This document shows positions 18,445 through 27,860 of a DNA stretch of 64,000 nt, in pieces. Position numbers and translations under genes: made by a program. Location: positions 1-64,000 of the forward strand of contig NZ_NBOE01000013.1 in assembly GCF_002104515.1 (NCBI RefSeq). The letters are read 5' to 3'. A model generated the notes under the pieces. The model searched no databases and had not been told where the DNA came from. It was given only the letters and a program-made list of their open reading frames with translations. This DNA is from Colwellia polaris (GTDB lineage Bacteria > Pseudomonadota > Gammaproteobacteria > Enterobacterales > Alteromonadaceae). The number at the start of each line of letters is the position of its first letter. Position 1 is the first letter of the stretch.

Positions 18445-19604
18445 TCATAGCATTGCTTTTATCCCTCTTTATTATTGGAGCTTTTGTTTTCGTTGTTCAC
18501 AAAAAAGAAATGCAAACATGGCTTCCAACTTATGTAAAACAAAGTTTATTTCCTAATAAAAAGTTTGGTGGTCCTAAGCACATCATGTTTTGTTTTGTCG
18601 ATCATTACGAGCCTCAATGGATGAATAAAGACAATATAAACCTTGAGCGCGAAAGAGTAGACCGTTGGATGACAGACTATCCAATAATGGCAGAAAAATA
18701 TACTGATGCTGATGGATATCACCCTAAACATTCATTCTTCTTCCCAGAGGAAGAGTATAGGAAAGAGCATTTAGATAAACTTTCAGACTTATGTGCTAGA
18801 GGTTTTGGTGAAATTGAAATTCATCTTCATCATGAAAATGATACTAGTGATAACCTAAGGTCAACCCTGACTAATTTTGCTGAACTACTATACAAAGATC
18901 ACGGAGCACTCAGTTTAGATCCTGAAACAGGAAAGCCTACCTATGCTTTTATTCATGGTAATTGGGCGCTAGATAATTCGCATGCGCATGGAGATTGGTG
19001 TGGTGTAAATGACGAACTTATCATATTAAAAGAAACTGGATGTTACGCCGACTTTACTTTTCCATCACCTGATACCACACAACCTGCGATGGTAAATTGT
19101 ATTTATTATGCAAAAGATGATCCTGAAAAACCAAAATCATATAACAAAGGCAGAAAAGTAAAAAAAGGTGGCAGAACATGGGGTGACCTAATGATCGTCC
19201 AAGGTGTACTTAAGTTAAACTGGAAAAATAGAAAATTTGGTGTAATTCCAAAAATAGAACAATCAGATGTTAGAAATACGCTTCCGCCAAGTAAAGAAAG
19301 AGTCGATATGTGGGTTGATCAAGCAATCCATATTGAAAATAGACCCGATTGGATTTTTATAAAAGTTCATACGCATGGCACTCAAGAAGCTTCTATGGAA
19401 ACATTATTAGGGCAACCTATTAATGAAATGCATCAGCACTTAAATAAAAAGTATAATGACGGAAAAAACTACTTTTTACATTATGTAAGTTCACGAGAAA
19501 TGTACAATATTATTAAAGCAGCAGAAGATTGTAAAAAGGGTAACCCGAATGACTATCGTGATTTTATAATTCCTAAGCCAGACTTTAAAAGGAGTCAGCT
19601 TTAA
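18441..19604 (+). CDS. Membrane-anchored protein of unknown function, deacetylase-like features
   Basis: 387 residues from the ATG at 18441, which overlaps the upstream stop (ATGA) and has a GGGAGAG ribosome site; an in-frame TTG at 18423 is less likely. One N-terminal TM (IIALLLSLFIIGAFVFV). The body has phrases reminiscent of a NodB-type deacetylase: HIMFCFVDHYEPQW near 50, IEIHLHHEND, and AFIHGNWALDNSHAHGDWCG. I do not recognise the family with certainty. It sits directly before a true deacetylase gene (TAATG overlap), so it probably acts on the same polymer. Confidence 0.75.
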   Translation: MIIALLLSLFIIGAFVFVVHKKEMQTWLPTYVKQSLFPNKKFGGPKHIMFCFVDHYEPQWMNKDNINLERERVDRWMTDYPIMAEKYTDADGYHPKHSFFFPEEEYRKEHLDKLSDLCARGFGEIEIHLHHENDTSDNLRSTLTNFAELLYKDHGALSLDPETGKPTYAFIHGNWALDNSHAHGDWCGVNDELIILKETGCYADFTFPSPDTTQPAMVNCIYYAKDDPEKPKSYNKGRKVKKGGRTWGDLMIVQGVLKLNWKNRKFGVIPKIEQSDVRNTLPPSKERVDMWVDQAIHIENRPDWIFIKVHTHGTQEASMETLLGQPINEMHQHLNKKYNDGKNYFLHYVSSREMYNIIKAAEDCKKGNPNDYRDFIIPKPDFKRSQL

Positions 19605-20587
19605 TGCTTACAAAGGTATTGAGAAGGCTTGAGCGCTATATAGGAGCCGATGCCATCAGATGGGCAAATATTCCTGATGGAATATATAGCTTTAATTTTC
19701 ACAGAATTGGTGATTGGAAGGGTACACGTTTTGATCCTTGTGTTTTTTCATGTAATCCCAAGCAATTAGATGAGTTTATAGTTTTCTTTAAACAAGAGTT
19801 TGACATCATTTCTATCACAGAAGCAGTTGAACTTGTAAAGAAACACGCGGGTAAAATTCATGGGAAATATTTAATCATTACTTTTGATGATGGCTACAAA
19901 GATAATTACACCGAAGCTTTTCCAATTTTAAAACGTCATAATGTACCAGCATGCTTTTTTATCGCGACTAGCCTAATTGGTGATAAAAAATTACCGTGGT
20001 GGGATCGAATTGCATACAACTATAAGAAAAATAAATTTAAAACACTAAAGTTATCTAGTTGGAATCAATCCGTCACATATAATGGTGATGAACGTGAATT
20101 CGTTCGCAGTATGTTAGCTGCAGCAAAGTTAAGTCAAGTACCAATTGAAGAGCAATTAAATGAACTGGAAGCATTGTTCCCAATAGATGGCGAGTTACCA
20201 ACACAAGAATTTATGGCTTGGGAAGATCTAGCTGAAATGATTGAACACGGTATGGATGTTGGTGCTCACTCACACAATCATGAAATATTAGCTAACCTAC
20301 CTCAAGAAGATATTATTTTTGAATTAACACATTCAAAAATGCTCATAGAAAAGCACTTGCCTTATAAAGTAAGCTCTTTTTCCTACCCTGTTGGTAGCCA
20401 GGGTACTTACAATGAGCAAGTAACTGCGGCTTTAGTCAACTGTGGCTATGATATAGCGTTTAATTTTCAACCGGGTATCAATGTAAGCATTGAAGTTAAT
20501 AAGTATGACCTAAGGCGTTTTTCAATCGAGCCTTCAACGACCATTAGCACACTAAAACACACTTTAGGTTACGCTAAAATATACTGA
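19604..20587 (+). CDS. Polysaccharide deacetylase family protein
   Basis: 327 residues. NodB homology: IITFDDGYKDNYTEAFP with metal-binding Asp (D95/D96), VPACFFIAT, and the His motif VGAHSHNHEILANL; later SFSYPVGSQGTYN. No signal peptide, so it may act on the lipid-linked precursor in the cytoplasm or be peripheral. Coupled to the upstream gene by TAATG. Confidence 0.88.
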   Translation: MLTKVLRRLERYIGADAIRWANIPDGIYSFNFHRIGDWKGTRFDPCVFSCNPKQLDEFIVFFKQEFDIISITEAVELVKKHAGKIHGKYLIITFDDGYKDNYTEAFPILKRHNVPACFFIATSLIGDKKLPWWDRIAYNYKKNKFKTLKLSSWNQSVTYNGDEREFVRSMLAAAKLSQVPIEEQLNELEALFPIDGELPTQEFMAWEDLAEMIEHGMDVGAHSHNHEILANLPQEDIIFELTHSKMLIEKHLPYKVSSFSYPVGSQGTYNEQVTAALVNCGYDIAFNFQPGINVSIEVNKYDLRRFSIEPSTTISTLKHTLGYAKIY

Positions 20588-20613
20588 TCTTTGAAAAAGT
20601 GATAGCAATAAAA

Positions 20614-21666
20614 ATGAAAATACTTCATTGTGTCAGCAGCTTACAAGTTGGTGGAGCAGAAAAGCTAGTAAAGAACTTATCGCTTTCACAACAAGCGAAT
20701 GGACAAGACGTATCTATTTTATCATTTGGTGATGAAACCGATGAATTTCAGCAAGCTTTAAAGAGCTCGCAGATAAAAATTTATAATATTGCTGGCAGCT
20801 TTCTTAAAAAACAATATCTATTATTAAAGCTAATAAAGCAATTTGATGTAATACATATTCATTCTCCAGCGGTTATTAGAGCTTTCTTATTTATTTCCCC
20901 CTTGTTGATGCACAAGCAAGTTATATATACCATTCATGGTGAAGTTGCGCCGAATTTAAGAGGCATTAAAGCATCCCATATCGTCGCACGTTGCTATGTA
21001 AATTATACCTTTGCGGTATCTGAACAAAGCAAACTTAAAGCAAAAGCACTTTTCAATTGGCCTCAAGAAAAAATAAACATCATTAAAAACGGTGTAGCCA
21101 TTTCAACCTTAAAAAACCAAACAACGAATACCGAAAAACTAGTTATTGGTATGGTGTCACGTTTAATCCCATTGAAAAAAATTGAAGATGTAATTCAATG
21201 CATCAGTGATTATGATCTTAGCGAAAAGCTATCGTTAAAAATATATGGCGACGGACCACAAAGGCAGGCGTTAGAAACGCTAGTTCAGAGAACAGGCTTA
21301 ACGGATCATGTCATGTTTATGGGTAATGTTATTGATGAAGGCGAGATTTACCCTGAACTTGATTGCTTAATTATTAGTTCTGAAACTGAAGGACTACCCA
21401 TGGTGCTGTTAGAAGCTATGGCTAGCGGTGTGCCTTGTATTAGTTCACGTGTAGGGGCAATACCAGACATTGTTACAGCCAGCGAAGGTGGCTTTTTATA
21501 TGACACTGGAAATATATCGCAACTAGGCCAGCACCTTGAATTTATTTGTGCTAATAAAAATATGCTATCTGAAAAAGGTAAGTTAGGGCAAAAATATGTG
21601 GCGAGTAACTTTTCGATTGATAATATTGCTAAGACCTACCAAGAATATTATGGGTATAAAGTATGA
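20614..21666 (+). CDS. Glycosyltransferase family 4 (a)
   Basis: 350 residues from ATG 20614 (MKILHCVSSLQVGGAEKLV, the usual GT4 opening); a GTG at 20599 would add five residues. Two Rossmann domains; the C-terminal one has VIGMVSRLIPLKKIEDVI, LKIYGDGPQRQALE, SSETEGLPMVLLEAMASGVPCISSRVG (E-x7-E). It transfers a sugar from a nucleotide donor. The stop overlaps the next start (ATGA). Confidence 0.9.
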   Translation: MKILHCVSSLQVGGAEKLVKNLSLSQQANGQDVSILSFGDETDEFQQALKSSQIKIYNIAGSFLKKQYLLLKLIKQFDVIHIHSPAVIRAFLFISPLLMHKQVIYTIHGEVAPNLRGIKASHIVARCYVNYTFAVSEQSKLKAKALFNWPQEKINIIKNGVAISTLKNQTTNTEKLVIGMVSRLIPLKKIEDVIQCISDYDLSEKLSLKIYGDGPQRQALETLVQRTGLTDHVMFMGNVIDEGEIYPELDCLIISSETEGLPMVLLEAMASGVPCISSRVGAIPDIVTASEGGFLYDTGNISQLGQHLEFICANKNMLSEKGKLGQKYVASNFSIDNIAKTYQEYYGYKV

Positions 21667-22778
21667 AAAAGGAGATCCTATTTTTCTCAAATTTATACCC
21701 ATTACCTTGGGAGCAAACAAGAGGGCAATTTAACCTACAGCAAACAGCACATATGGAAGCGCAAGCAAACTTGTCATATTTAATCCCTGTTTCGTTTGTC
21801 ACTTGGTTTAAAAAAGTACTCATTGGACGGGAAAATTATGCACAAAAAAATATTTGCCTATTTCCATTTTTCTATATACCAGGCTTTGGCCGTTCACTGA
21901 ACCCATTGTTTATGCTAATTTCAATCGTTATCAGCATTAAGCCATTACTTTGGTTTGCTAAACATAAATATGTCTTAGCCAGTTGGGCTTACCCTGAAGG
22001 TGTAACAGCAGCCATGTTAAAAAAAATTTTTGGCTTTAATTTAACCATAGATTGCTTAGGCAGTGACGTTAACGTACACAGTCTTTGCCCCAAAAGAAAA
22101 AAACAACTGGCCTTTGCCTTTAAACATGCAACAACCGTAGCCACTAAAAGTAATGCCCTTGCCGCCAAAGTGCTTGAAATAGCGTCTAGTGCTAAAGTAA
22201 GAACAATTTACAATGGCGTTAATTTTGAGCGTTTCAACGTTGATAAAAAACCGGATAGTTCAAAGCTTAAATTATTGTTTATTGGCAATCTAATTCCTAC
22301 CAAAGGAGTGTTTGAATTATTAGCCGCAGCCAAGTTATTAAAAGATAAAAATGTGGATTTTGAATTATCGTTAATAGGCAAAGGACCTGAAAAAAATAAG
22401 TTGGCAATTTATATCGAGCAAAACGCACTGCAAAATAGAGTAAAAATAATCGGTGCTATTCCACATGCGCAACTAAATAAGTGGTTTGCTAACTCTCATG
22501 CATTAATTTTACCTAGCTATAGGGAAGGTGTGCCTAATGTAATAATGGAAGCATTAGCAACGGGTACACCTGTAGTTGCTACTAGTGTTGGTGGTATTCC
22601 CGAAGTTATTACTAACAAAGTTAATGGCATACTCCTTAATAGCTATCAGCCTGAAAATATTTATCAAGGGATTATGCAATTTACCGAGCAAAACTGGTCA
22701 AGCGAAAGTATTGTGAAATCAATTGAACATCTTACTTGGCAAAATACTAGTGAACAATTTCTAAGAGAGTTTACATGA
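21663..22778 (+). CDS. Glycosyltransferase family 4 (b)
   Basis: 371 residues. GT4 features: SDVNVHSLCPKRKK, TIYNGVNFERF, LLFIGNLIPTKGVFELL, LIGKGPEKNKL, LPSYREGVPNVIMEALATGTPVVATSVGG. Similar in layout to the upstream GT4 but clearly divergent, so each presumably adds a different sugar. The stop overlaps the start of a 21-codon ORF (ATGA). Confidence 0.9.
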   Translation: MKKEILFFSNLYPLPWEQTRGQFNLQQTAHMEAQANLSYLIPVSFVTWFKKVLIGRENYAQKNICLFPFFYIPGFGRSLNPLFMLISIVISIKPLLWFAKHKYVLASWAYPEGVTAAMLKKIFGFNLTIDCLGSDVNVHSLCPKRKKQLAFAFKHATTVATKSNALAAKVLEIASSAKVRTIYNGVNFERFNVDKKPDSSKLKLLFIGNLIPTKGVFELLAAAKLLKDKNVDFELSLIGKGPEKNKLAIYIEQNALQNRVKIIGAIPHAQLNKWFANSHALILPSYREGVPNVIMEALATGTPVVATSVGGIPEVITNKVNGILLNSYQPENIYQGIMQFTEQNWSSESIVKSIEHLTWQNTSEQFLREFT

Positions 22779-22840
22779 TATCAAATCAAGAACTCATCCC
22801 TTCACTGCAGCTCGCTTTGTTAAAAATGGCGCATCGATGA
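22775..22840 (+). CDS. 21-residue ORF coupling the GT4 and flippase genes
   Basis: The ORF starts in an ATGA overlap with the GT4 stop (22775-22778) and ends in an ATGA overlap with the flippase start (22837-22840). It has a good ribosome site (AAGAGAG, about 8 bases upstream) while the flippase ATG has none. The peptide (starting MISNQELIPSL, ending LKMAHR) is unrecognised. It may be a translational coupling device or the scar of a deleted gene. Confidence 0.5.
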   Translation: MISNQELIPSLQLALLKMAHR

Positions 22841-24336
22841 AAGAAAAACTAGTAAAAAGCTCTATTTTTAGGGTTATTGAAATTGTCACTGTTACTATTA
22901 TATCGTTAGCATTAACACCTTACCTAATTAAACATTTAGGTGATGAAAATTATGGATTATGGCTACTAATTTTATCAACATTAGGTTGGTTCAATTTTAT
23001 TGATTTAGGGTTTTCTTCGGCAGTTAAGCGGGAAATAGCAATAGCACTAGAAAAAGGCGATAACCACCGTATTAATGTCGTTTTTTCGGTTGCCGTTGTT
23101 CTTTTTAGTACATTAGGCGCACTTGCGACAAGTTGTTTACTATTACTAGCATTGGTACCTGAAGCTTTAGGTATAAATATTAATAGCCAGAGTACCGCCG
23201 CAATAGCGTTGTCGATATTAGCCTTTAAAGTTTTTCTTGATTTTATGATGAATAGCTTTCATGGCTTTTTTACGGCTTATTTAAGAATGGATATCGACGC
23301 TAATATCAGTTTACTAAACACTATGGTTAAGTCAGTCATGGTGTTTTATCTGGTTATTGACTTAAATATATATGGTGCAGTAATCGCGACCATTAGTGCT
23401 GACATTATTACGCATATTTTAAAAATTTATTATGCCAAGCGGCTTAATAATGAATTTCAGTTTTCAATCAAGTTTGTTTCTCTAACTGAAGTTAAGCATC
23501 TATTCTCATACTCTAAGCATTTAGTGGTGGCGGGTATTGCCAATACCATACTTAGACGTTCAGACCCAGTAGTTATCAGCCATATATTAGGGCTTAAATT
23601 TGTTGCTCTATACGGGGTTATTAATAATTTAATTAACCAAATTGAAAGTTTAGTTGTAGCCGTAGTTGGGGTTTTTAATCCAATGCTAAATCGCCTTGTG
23701 GCCCGAAACAACAACATTGAGGATACGTTTAAACAAATAATAGATGTTAACTTTTTTGTTGTTATTATGCTTTATGCCCCCCTTGCTATTTTAGCTGAGG
23801 ATTTTATATACCTTTGGATAGGCGGCGAATATGCAGAGCATGCTAACTTAGCCTCTATTCTTGGTTTTGCTTATATTTGCAAGTCAATATCAAGACCAAT
23901 AGGTGCTGTCTTATTAGCGCAAGCTAATCATAAACTTATGTCGGTGGTGAGTTTACTCGGTGCCATAGTAAATATCTCATTATCAATAATACTTGCACTG
24001 CAATGGGGACTAATGGGTGTAGCTATAGCGACCGCGGTAAGCTTCTTTCTTAGTGAGGTAGTATTAAACCTATGGCTGATCAAACGGTATAATAACTTTG
24101 TTATTATGCGGTCGATATTTAAATTTACTGTATTGGCAATAAGTTATATTAGTTTAGTAATAATTGGTCAAATAGTTTTTCAACAGCTTCCAGTGTTAAG
24201 TTGGCTTGAGTTGATTTTTGCCGCTGGCGTTATTGTTATAACGTTGTTTGTTTTTTCATGGTTTTTAATTTTATCACTGCATATGCGACAACAGCTAATG
24301 GCAATGGTGTTAAAAAAAGACCTACCTATAAAGTAA
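22837..24336 (+). CDS. Oligosaccharide flippase (Wzx/MATE-like)
   Basis: 499 residues, about 12-14 predicted TMs, with the opening IFRVIEIVTVTIISLALTPYLIKHLGDENYGLWLLI and IDLGFSSAVKREIA, typical of polysaccharide flippases of the Wzx/RfbX family. It should move the undecaprenyl-linked repeat unit across the inner membrane. Translation probably depends on the 21-codon ORF ending at its start. Confidence 0.92.
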   Translation: MKEKLVKSSIFRVIEIVTVTIISLALTPYLIKHLGDENYGLWLLILSTLGWFNFIDLGFSSAVKREIAIALEKGDNHRINVVFSVAVVLFSTLGALATSCLLLLALVPEALGININSQSTAAIALSILAFKVFLDFMMNSFHGFFTAYLRMDIDANISLLNTMVKSVMVFYLVIDLNIYGAVIATISADIITHILKIYYAKRLNNEFQFSIKFVSLTEVKHLFSYSKHLVVAGIANTILRRSDPVVISHILGLKFVALYGVINNLINQIESLVVAVVGVFNPMLNRLVARNNNIEDTFKQIIDVNFFVVIMLYAPLAILAEDFIYLWIGGEYAEHANLASILGFAYICKSISRPIGAVLLAQANHKLMSVVSLLGAIVNISLSIILALQWGLMGVAIATAVSFFLSEVVLNLWLIKRYNNFVIMRSIFKFTVLAISYISLVIIGQIVFQQLPVLSWLELIFAAGVIVITLFVFSWFLILSLHMRQQLMAMVLKKDLPIK

Positions 24337-24348
24337 TATGAGAATACC

Positions 24349-25287
24349 ATGTCACAAGCTTTAGTATCCGTTGTCATTCCTTTTTATAAAGGTGAGCAAT
24401 ACTTAGAAAAAACCATTGATAGTGTTTTGCAGCAAAGTTATAACAACTTTGAATTACTCATTATTAACGACGGTAGCCCAAATGCCGAAAGCAGTTTTTT
24501 TGCTAAGCTATGCCAAAAAGATAACCGTATTACTGTTTTGCATAAAAATAATGGCGGTGTAGCTTGCGCGCGGCAATTTGGTATCGCAAAGGCTAAAGGC
24601 GAATTTATTGCCTTTTGTGATCAGGATGATCTTTGGTTGCCAGAAAAAATAGCAAAACAAATACCATTATTTAATAATCCTGAAGTTGGCTTGGTCTATT
24701 GTGGCGCTATAGAAGATCATATCACCGAAGGACGAAAGGTTGAGTTGCCGTTCTTTAATAGTTATCGGGGCAATATATACTCTTCTTTAATTCATAAAAA
24801 CGAGATTGTTAGCTGTACTGCAGTTGCTAGAAGGTCATTGTTAATTGACTCACAGGTCTTTGATGCGGATATCGAGTTAATGGGCGTAGACGACTGGTTG
24901 GCATGGCTTAAAATGTCACTTGTTTGCAAGGTAGATTTCGTAAAAGAATATTTAGCAATTCACGTATTCCATGGTGAAAACTATTCTTCTAATGAAGAAA
25001 AAATGTATCAAGCAGAGCTTGTCTGTTTAGCTAAAATAAAACCGATAGCACAGGAAAAAACACTAAGCGGAGAGGTTAATTACAAACAAGTCGAGGCAAA
25101 TATTCATTTACGCTATGCCGAGGCATTTATATTTAATGGTGACTTTACTGTAGGGGCTGATGCGCTACTAGAGGCTGCTAGTGCTTTAAGTAGCGTAAAA
25201 GTTAAATGCAAAGGTTTTCTATTTAAGTACACTCCAAATGCCTTTTTACTTTTAGCTCAATCGTTAAAACGCAGAGTTTTTAGCTAA
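24349..25287 (+). CDS. Glycosyltransferase family 2
   Basis: 312 residues. GT-A fold: LVSVVIPFYKGEQYLEKTIDSVLQQ, LLIINDGSPNAES, ITVLHKNNGGVACARQFG, FIAFCDQDDLWLPEKI (metal site DQDD). Soluble, no TM. It adds one sugar to the growing unit. Follows the flippase by 12 bases. Confidence 0.9.
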   Translation: MSQALVSVVIPFYKGEQYLEKTIDSVLQQSYNNFELLIINDGSPNAESSFFAKLCQKDNRITVLHKNNGGVACARQFGIAKAKGEFIAFCDQDDLWLPEKIAKQIPLFNNPEVGLVYCGAIEDHITEGRKVELPFFNSYRGNIYSSLIHKNEIVSCTAVARRSLLIDSQVFDADIELMGVDDWLAWLKMSLVCKVDFVKEYLAIHVFHGENYSSNEEKMYQAELVCLAKIKPIAQEKTLSGEVNYKQVEANIHLRYAEAFIFNGDFTVGADALLEAASALSSVKVKCKGFLFKYTPNAFLLLAQSLKRRVFS

Positions 25288-25326
25288 GAAATTTAGGGCA
25301 AGTTTGTATTTTGAGGAAATGCTTTA

Positions 25327-25350
25327 GTAACTTTTTCTCAAAAAAGTTAC
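25327..25350 (+). terminator. 10-bp hairpin between the GT2 gene and the next ORF
   Basis: GTAACTTTTT (25327-25336), loop CTCA, AAAAAGTTAC (25341-25350), then ATTTTAT. An AT-rich perfect stem; may be an attenuator that lowers expression of the next gene. Confidence 0.4.
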
Positions 25351-25376
25351 ATTTTATAAAATATTAAGGATCTGAA

Positions 25377-26477
25377 ATGCAAAGATTGCAATGTGATTTA
25401 ATTGTTAATTCAAATGCTAGGCATTTACAGCCAATTTTATCAGGATTTAATATGCTTCAACGAAATAAACTAATTTCGTTGAAGCAACACTTTCCTGGAG
25501 ATGCCTTTCTTTTAAGAGGGAAAAAAATACTGGTAGATAAGTTATTTGTTAATGAAATGCATTTAGATGTGATTATCAATAATTCAATTTTGGTCCATTA
25601 CGATGTGGGCGATTCTAAAAGGATTAATGAAGAAGCGTTAAGTACTTGTGATATTTACTTTAAAAGAAGCTATAGCATTGATTATGTTAATAGCTATTTT
25701 CCCGACGAAGCACAGAGAATAATGCCGCTCGGGCTTTACTTTTTAGCCATTGATAATGAATTAGATTTATATTCATTAAAGCGTGATATTAAATTTTCTT
25801 CGGGAATTAATAAGCTTAAGTCAATAATAAAACATTTTGATCGTAAAAACACGCTAACAGACTCTCCGTATTTAAAGCTTTTTGAACAAACACCTCTAGC
25901 CTCTAAAGATCCTAAAATACTTTTTTATGCAAAAGTGTGGGATCCTGATTTTGATGGTGAGTATCAATTAACCCATGAAGATAATGCAGATAGAGTGCAA
26001 ATCAACCAACACAGGGTTAGTTGTATAAGGGCGCTGAAAAAAGCTTATGGCGACAAATTTTCCGGAGGAATTGAAACGTCTAAATTTTCTCAAAAATACT
26101 GTAAGGATTTAGTTATAACCAATACAGAAACGACTAAAAGGACAAACTATATAAAGCTAATGCAAGCACATGATATTTGTATAGCTACAGCTGGCTTGCA
26201 TAAGTCAGTTGGAGGGAAATTTACAGAGTATCTTGCTGCTTCTCGGTCAATAGTAACGGAGCCTTTAGAATATGAAGCCATCGGCTCTGTTAAGGCAGTG
26301 GACAATTATTTTGAATTTACTACAGTGGAAGAGTGCGTATCAGTTGTTGACGTATTGATGAATAATGTAATATTGAGACAAAAACAGATGTTGAAAAATT
26401 ATGAGTATTATCATACTTTCGTAAGGCCAGATATGCAGGTAAAAATCTCACTCATAACAGCTCTTAATAAAGTATAA
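25377..26477 (+). CDS. Unrecognised EPS-cluster protein, possible glycosyltransferase
   Basis: 366 residues, no signal peptide or clear TM. I do not recognise the N-terminal half. The C-terminal part has a GT-B-like feel (IKLMQAHDICIATAGLHKSVGGKFTEYLAASRSIVTEP, with Glu near the donor-site position), so an inverting or retaining glycosyltransferase is plausible. Codons 27-37 contain a perfect 13-bp inverted repeat. Ends at a convergent terminator. Confidence 0.75.
   Translation: MQRLQCDLIVNSNARHLQPILSGFNMLQRNKLISLKQHFPGDAFLLRGKKILVDKLFVNEMHLDVIINNSILVHYDVGDSKRINEEALSTCDIYFKRSYSIDYVNSYFPDEAQRIMPLGLYFLAIDNELDLYSLKRDIKFSSGINKLKSIIKHFDRKNTLTDSPYLKLFEQTPLASKDPKILFYAKVWDPDFDGEYQLTHEDNADRVQINQHRVSCIRALKKAYGDKFSGGIETSKFSQKYCKDLVITNTETTKRTNYIKLMQAHDICIATAGLHKSVGGKFTEYLAASRSIVTEPLEYEAIGSVKAVDNYFEFTTVEECVSVVDVLMNNVILRQKQMLKNYEYYHTFVRPDMQVKISLITALNKV
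25454..25485 (+). promoter_or_regulatory. Perfect 13-bp intragenic inverted repeat
   Basis: GCTTCAACGAAAT (25454-25466), loop AAACTA, ATTTCGTTGAAGC (25473-25485). It lies early in the coding sequence of the 25377 gene. In mRNA it would form a very stable stem-loop about 80 bases past the start codon. No U tract follows, so it is not a standard terminator. Confidence 0.6.
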
Positions 26478-26494
26478 CTAAGCTAATCTTAAAG

Positions 26495-26525
26495 TGTTTG
26501 TTTAATGATAAAAATTAAACGAACA
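26495..26525. terminator. Convergent bidirectional terminator
   Basis: TGTTTGTTTAAT (26495-26506) pairs with ATTAAACGAACA (26514-26525), 12 bp with one G-U. It lies between the convergent ends of the 25377 plus-strand gene and the 26550 minus-strand acyltransferase. Confidence 0.6.
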
Positions 26526-26549
26526 TGTTAAATTTCAGTCTCAAATTAT

Positions 26550-27539
26550 CTATGCTGATATTTTTCGGTAAGCGTTACGTATTACTATTAGCGAAGGTTT
26601 CTCTACAAACCTTGTTGTCAAATATGCTAGTGATAATGTAGTAAGAATTGCTAGAATAATAGATAAAATTGGATTTACACCAATATTATAGAGCTTATTA
26701 ATAACTATATAACCTATGTTCTGGTGCAATAAATATAAAGAATAAGAGATACTACCTAATATTACTAAGGGCTTGATAGATAAAAATTTTAACCTTCCGG
26801 AAACTGCTAAAAAAAACAGCAGATAAAACGCGGAGGTAATTAAAAATACGCCCTTAGAAAATACAAACAATGTAGACACCATACAGAGCATCAGAATCGC
26901 ATACGTAAACTTATTTGCCAATCTATTCATTAGCTTATAAAAACAGATACCTGCTAGAAAATAAGATAGATATTGAAGCATTAATATTTTGTTGATTAAC
27001 TCTGAAAACTCAATTAAACCTTGGGATTGCAATACAGATATCATTATTAATGGACTAAATAGATATTCAGTATATTTGAGCACTCCTGTTATGAAGAAAA
27101 TAAAAATCCAGAAGTAGAAAGTTAGTTCAATCGTTAAAGTCCAGTAAACCCCATCAATATGCTTAATCCCAGCGTATTCATGAAACATAAAAGCATTCAT
27201 AATCGCATGATGAAGATTAATCTCTCTTCCAGGCAAGCCAAAAAAGGATATAATCGTAAATGTTAATAAGGCCGAAAACCAGAATGTAGGGTATAACCTA
27301 GAAAATCGTGAAACTAAAAAGTCTAAAGGTTTATCAACTCTATTTAATGTCCAATAAATAACAAACCCGCTAACCATAAAGAATAGTTGAACCCCGAGCT
27401 TACCTAGCTGAGCCCATTCTGTTGATAAGCCTTCATGGCCATAAAGAATATCATATCTATAAAAATAATGGTAAATAACTACAGCTATTGCTGCCAAACC
27501 TCTTAATGCATCTAGCTCCAAAAGCCTATTTTTTTCCAT
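26550..27539 (-). CDS. Acyltransferase 3 family membrane protein (OafA-like), minus strand
   Basis: 329 residues, about ten TMs. Opens LLELDALRGLAAIAVVIYHYF with the conserved R-x9-H of the family; FFMVSGFVIYWTL and FVSRFSRLYPTFWFSALL are also typical. Ends with YLTTRFVEKPSL. Such proteins O-acetylate or otherwise acylate sugars. It is the only intact minus-strand gene within the 15-30 kb block, so it may be an insertion or independently controlled. Confidence 0.9.
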   Translation of the reverse strand: MEKNRLLELDALRGLAAIAVVIYHYFYRYDILYGHEGLSTEWAQLGKLGVQLFFMVSGFVIYWTLNRVDKPLDFLVSRFSRLYPTFWFSALLTFTIISFFGLPGREINLHHAIMNAFMFHEYAGIKHIDGVYWTLTIELTFYFWIFIFFITGVLKYTEYLFSPLIMISVLQSQGLIEFSELINKILMLQYLSYFLAGICFYKLMNRLANKFTYAILMLCMVSTLFVFSKGVFLITSAFYLLFFLAVSGRLKFLSIKPLVILGSISYSLYLLHQNIGYIVINKLYNIGVNPILSIILAILTTLSLAYLTTRFVEKPSLIVIRNAYRKISA

Positions 27540-27860
27540 GTACTCACGACTCCTATGTTAATATCAATAAATATATGTTTGTAGTGGTACAGCTTGATTG
27601 ATAGAGCTTTTGTAGACATTATTCATTCTAGCATGAATTAAACCTTTAGCAGGTATCACGTACTAATTCACAAGATGTAACTCATCTTTCAAAGGTAAAT
27701 AAGATCTAGGTATATAAAAGTAAATAGTATTTTTGTGTCTATGCAGTTTTTTAATATTCTTCACTTTTATGTTGATTTTAAATTGGTTAACTCAAGCAAA
27801 GTGTTTACGATACAAGTGTAAGTTATTAAACTAAATTATAAATATTAAAAGGTGTAAATA
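27540..27860. other. Divergent intergenic region between two acyltransferases
   Basis: No gene seen. A plus-strand sigma-70 promoter candidate is TTTACG (27804-27809), 17-base gap, TAAACT (27827-27832); a ribosome site AAAAGGTG lies before the 27861 start. The minus-strand promoter was not pinned down. Confidence 0.45.
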
